From contig CM034606.1 in NCBI GenBank assembly GCA_020091685.1, positions 21,468,695-21,532,694 of the forward strand: a stretch of 64,000 nt of DNA, written 5' to 3'. Positions 61,857 to 64,000 of the stretch are shown in pieces. Origin of the DNA: Lutjanus erythropterus. Taxonomy: Eukaryota; Chordata; Actinopteri; Lutjaniformes; Lutjanidae. Positions within the stretch are counted from its first letter, which is position 1. Each line of letters starts with the position of its first letter. Position numbers and translations under genes: made by a program. The notes beneath the pieces were generated by a model. The model saw nothing but the letters and a program-made list of their open reading frames with translations. It had not been told where the DNA came from and searched no databases.

Positions 61857-62065
61857 GGTGAGGTAAGTGATTCTGGAGAAAGATAGTTGATTGCTGAGTC
61901 TGATTTATATGTTGTCAAATACCAGCCTCTGTTGGAAGTGGCTTGGACTGTGCCAAACAAAAAATGAGACTCATCAATCAATCCAACGTGAAACATCAGT
62001 ATTTGACAACCTGAGAATGAGACTGAACAATAAACTGTCTTTCTGCAGAATCTCTTACTCCACCT
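61857..62065. mobile_element. Palindromic MITE-like element
   Basis: The left arm 61857-61922 (AGGTGAGGTAAGTGATTCTG ... GTTGTCAAATAC) and right arm 61999-62065 (GTATTTGACAAC ... GAATCTCTTACTCCACCT) are inverted copies matching at most of about 67 positions. The spacer is about 76 bases. Sequence at 54056-54180 resembles one arm. Confidence 0.75.
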
Positions 62066-62114
62066 ATGTGTAACTTATTTCCAGCAGTTACAGAACAACA
62101 GCATCATGTTTCTG

Positions 62115-62500
62115 ACCAGCTGATGAATGTAAGTCTAATATTCACCCTCTTTTCACTCCGCTTTTGGTCACCATCATCTCCTGAGGGAAATATCTGGCCC
62201 TTTAACAGTTAAATGATTCACTATGTTCACCACCTAGCTGCTGACTATGTCTGTCTGCTGTCTGCGGAGACAAACAGTATAAATAGGATTTTTAGAGCTT
62301 TTTCATTGAATACAGCTGCCATCTGCTTCCAAAACTGACTTTGTGAGAGTGGGGAGAGGAAACCAAAACAGTATATTTATGGACTAAGCTAAACAATGAG
62401 CTGGAACTCACTATAAAGCTCTGTGAGTCTGAGCAGATCTGTAAAGTCTGGTGATCATTCGCTGTAGGATCATCACTACATCATTTGATATCATTATTGT
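62115..62500. repeat. Degenerate interspersed repeat (CTGATGAATGTAAGTCTAATATT family)
   Basis: It shares CTGATGAATGT.AGTC.AATATTCAC, AGAGCTTTTT..TGAA.ACA and ATCTGC phrases with about 31530-32090. Its CTGAGGGAAATATCTGGCCC phrase is typical of an abundant fish repeat. Confidence 0.6.
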
Positions 62501-62512
62501 AAATTATTAGTT

Positions 62513-62679
62513 TTAAAGGTCCAGTGTGTAAGATTTACAGGGATTTATTGGCAGATTTATATGACATAAATGGACAATAATATTCATGATTATGTTTTCA
62601 TTCGGCCTGGTGTGGGGGGAGGGTGAGGCGAGGTGTAGCTCACTGCCAGATGATACTAAATCCTAGGCACTGGTCCTAT
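62513..62679. mobile_element. MITE, GTCCAGTGTG family, internally deleted but with both ends
   Basis: The left end is TTTAAAGGTCCAGTGTGTAA and the right end AAATCCTAGGCACTGGTCCT, an imperfect inverted pair. The middle of the family consensus seen at 24060-24346 is missing. The element directly abuts the preceding repeat. Confidence 0.75.
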
Positions 62680-64000
62680 AAATGAATCAAGGACACCTAT
62701 AGAATCAACCATTTACCTTTTGGAAAAGGTCCAAAAGAACCCTTAATCAATGATTTAATAACATTTATAACTGCAGGTGACTGACCAACTTTCACTGATG
62801 GGTTACAAGAAACTGAGGAACCCATGACCCTTTTTAATGACTATGCATGCTGAAGGATGATTTATTGCACTCGTTAATGGCTTAGCAAATAATTTATTAA
62901 TTGTTAATTAAACCATTAATGACAATTAAAACCATTTATGAAAAGGTCCTTATTAGAGAGTCGTGTCGATAAACGTATATTTAAAGGTGCTGTTATGAGC
63001 TACTTTAAAAACAGAAATACATTTATCTGCTCACAGGCCTACTTTAACTGAAGGAGACTGTTGAATGCAGGACTTTTACTTGAATGCTTTATGTGTCATC
63101 TTGCACCAGTGGTCATACCGAGTCTGTAACATTCACTTACATCATACAGCCACACAGTGTCACCATTTCCTTTCTTTCAGTCTACGTACATCATGTCAGT
63201 TTATATGCAGACACTAGTGGAAGAAAATATAACAAAGATCATTACTCACTAACTGGCTCTATTTGTTGGAATTTAGGGCACATTATGATCATCAATGCCA
63301 TCTGCTTTAGGATTTATTTATAAATTAATGTATATTCATTTTTTTAAAAACTATTTTTTAAAGAATTTTATTCTACTGCATATCATATTACTTTTAACTG
63401 ATGCTGATTTTACTTTATCATATTGATTTTATATGTTTTCTCAAGCTTGATAATTCTCTTCAGATTCTAATTGATTGTAAGCCCTTTCATTGTGAAATAA
63501 AATAATATATGAGGCAGTCGCTCATTCCTGCTTTGCTAACAGCATGTGAATGAAACACAGCGTGTGAAAGGGAAGTTGAATAGGTAGAGGAACATTTTCA
63601 GGAGGGCATGTATGAACATGTATTATTTACAGAGAGAAAATTTAGAAAAATAGAGCCACGCAGCCAGGAGCGATTGCAGACCTCCTGCTAATTCACTGCA
63701 CTACGGGTGTAAATGGTGTCTGATTTTTGGGAATACACTCTTCTGCTATGCTTAATTTACATTCATTTCTGCCTGCATTTGTAGTGTGTTGCAGTGTGCA
63801 TGTAATGTAACACCCACTGAGCTAAGAGAAGCCAACCAGCAGAAGAGCAGGACAGACAGCAGAAAGAAAGATGCGGTACAACAGCTATAGGTAGCCGGGA
63901 TGATCAGTGCAGTCCCCCAGCAGAGCACTGGAATAGCAGAGCTTCAAACCCACTGTCAACCCAGTGTCATTAGTTGACATCTTTCAAGAGTGTGTTGTGC
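62680..64000. other. 3' edge of window, AT-rich, no gene seen
   Basis: 62700-62990 has TTAATTAAACCATTAATGAC and related phrases of a fish repeat type rich in ATTAATGG motifs. 63500-64000 is balanced in composition and without a recognised repeat. No exon was recognised. Confidence 0.45.

Overview
This 64 kb window is vertebrate, very probably from a teleost fish of the percomorph type. Its coding exons are split by GT-AG introns and encode vertebrate-specific proteins. Dispersed MITE-like repeats of kinds familiar from percomorph genomes fill the introns and spacers, together with CA/GT microsatellites. Nothing in it looks bacterial, viral or mitochondrial. I see no CRISPR array, operon, rRNA or tRNA gene.

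Two protein-coding genes can be supported, both on the + strand. (1) fam53b (also called simplet) enters from the left without its first coding exon. Its three remaining coding exons are at 968-1022, 3413-4287 and 13930-14283. They join in frame to 427 codons ending in the family's characteristic C-terminus, and a 3' UTR runs to a poly(A) signal at 15150-15155. (2) nkx1.2, an NK1-class homeobox gene, is complete. Its two coding exons (56849-57065 and 59818-60425) join to a 274-residue protein with an N-terminal TN/eh1 repressor motif and a full 60-residue homeodomain. Human FAM53B and NKX1-2 are close neighbours on chromosome 10q26 in the same relative orientation, which supports both names. 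Human LHPP lies between them; I could not recognise any lhpp exon here.

Layout: 1-15.2 kb is fam53b, mostly introns with several inverted-repeat elements. From 15.2 to 56.6 kb is a roughly 41 kb non-coding interval. It mixes interspersed repeats with repeat-free blocks rich in ATTA-type homeodomain sites that look like conserved regulatory elements (best at 20.1-20.6, 39.2-39.7, 42.2-42.7 and 49.0-49.5 kb). The nkx1.2 promoter region, two short overlapping upstream ORFs and the gene itself occupy 56.3-60.5 kb, with another candidate regulatory block in its intron. From 60.5 to 64 kb is repeat-bearing flank.

From knowledge of the families, Fam53b/Simplet promotes nuclear entry of beta-catenin, and Nkx1.2 is a transcriptional repressor of the caudal epiblast and neural plate, where Wnt signalling is active. 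A functional link between the neighbours is possible, but this sequence does not show it. I found no undescribed multi-gene system. The most interesting material is the putative enhancer landscape around nkx1.2, the paired uORFs, and several well-preserved palindromic or TIR elements.
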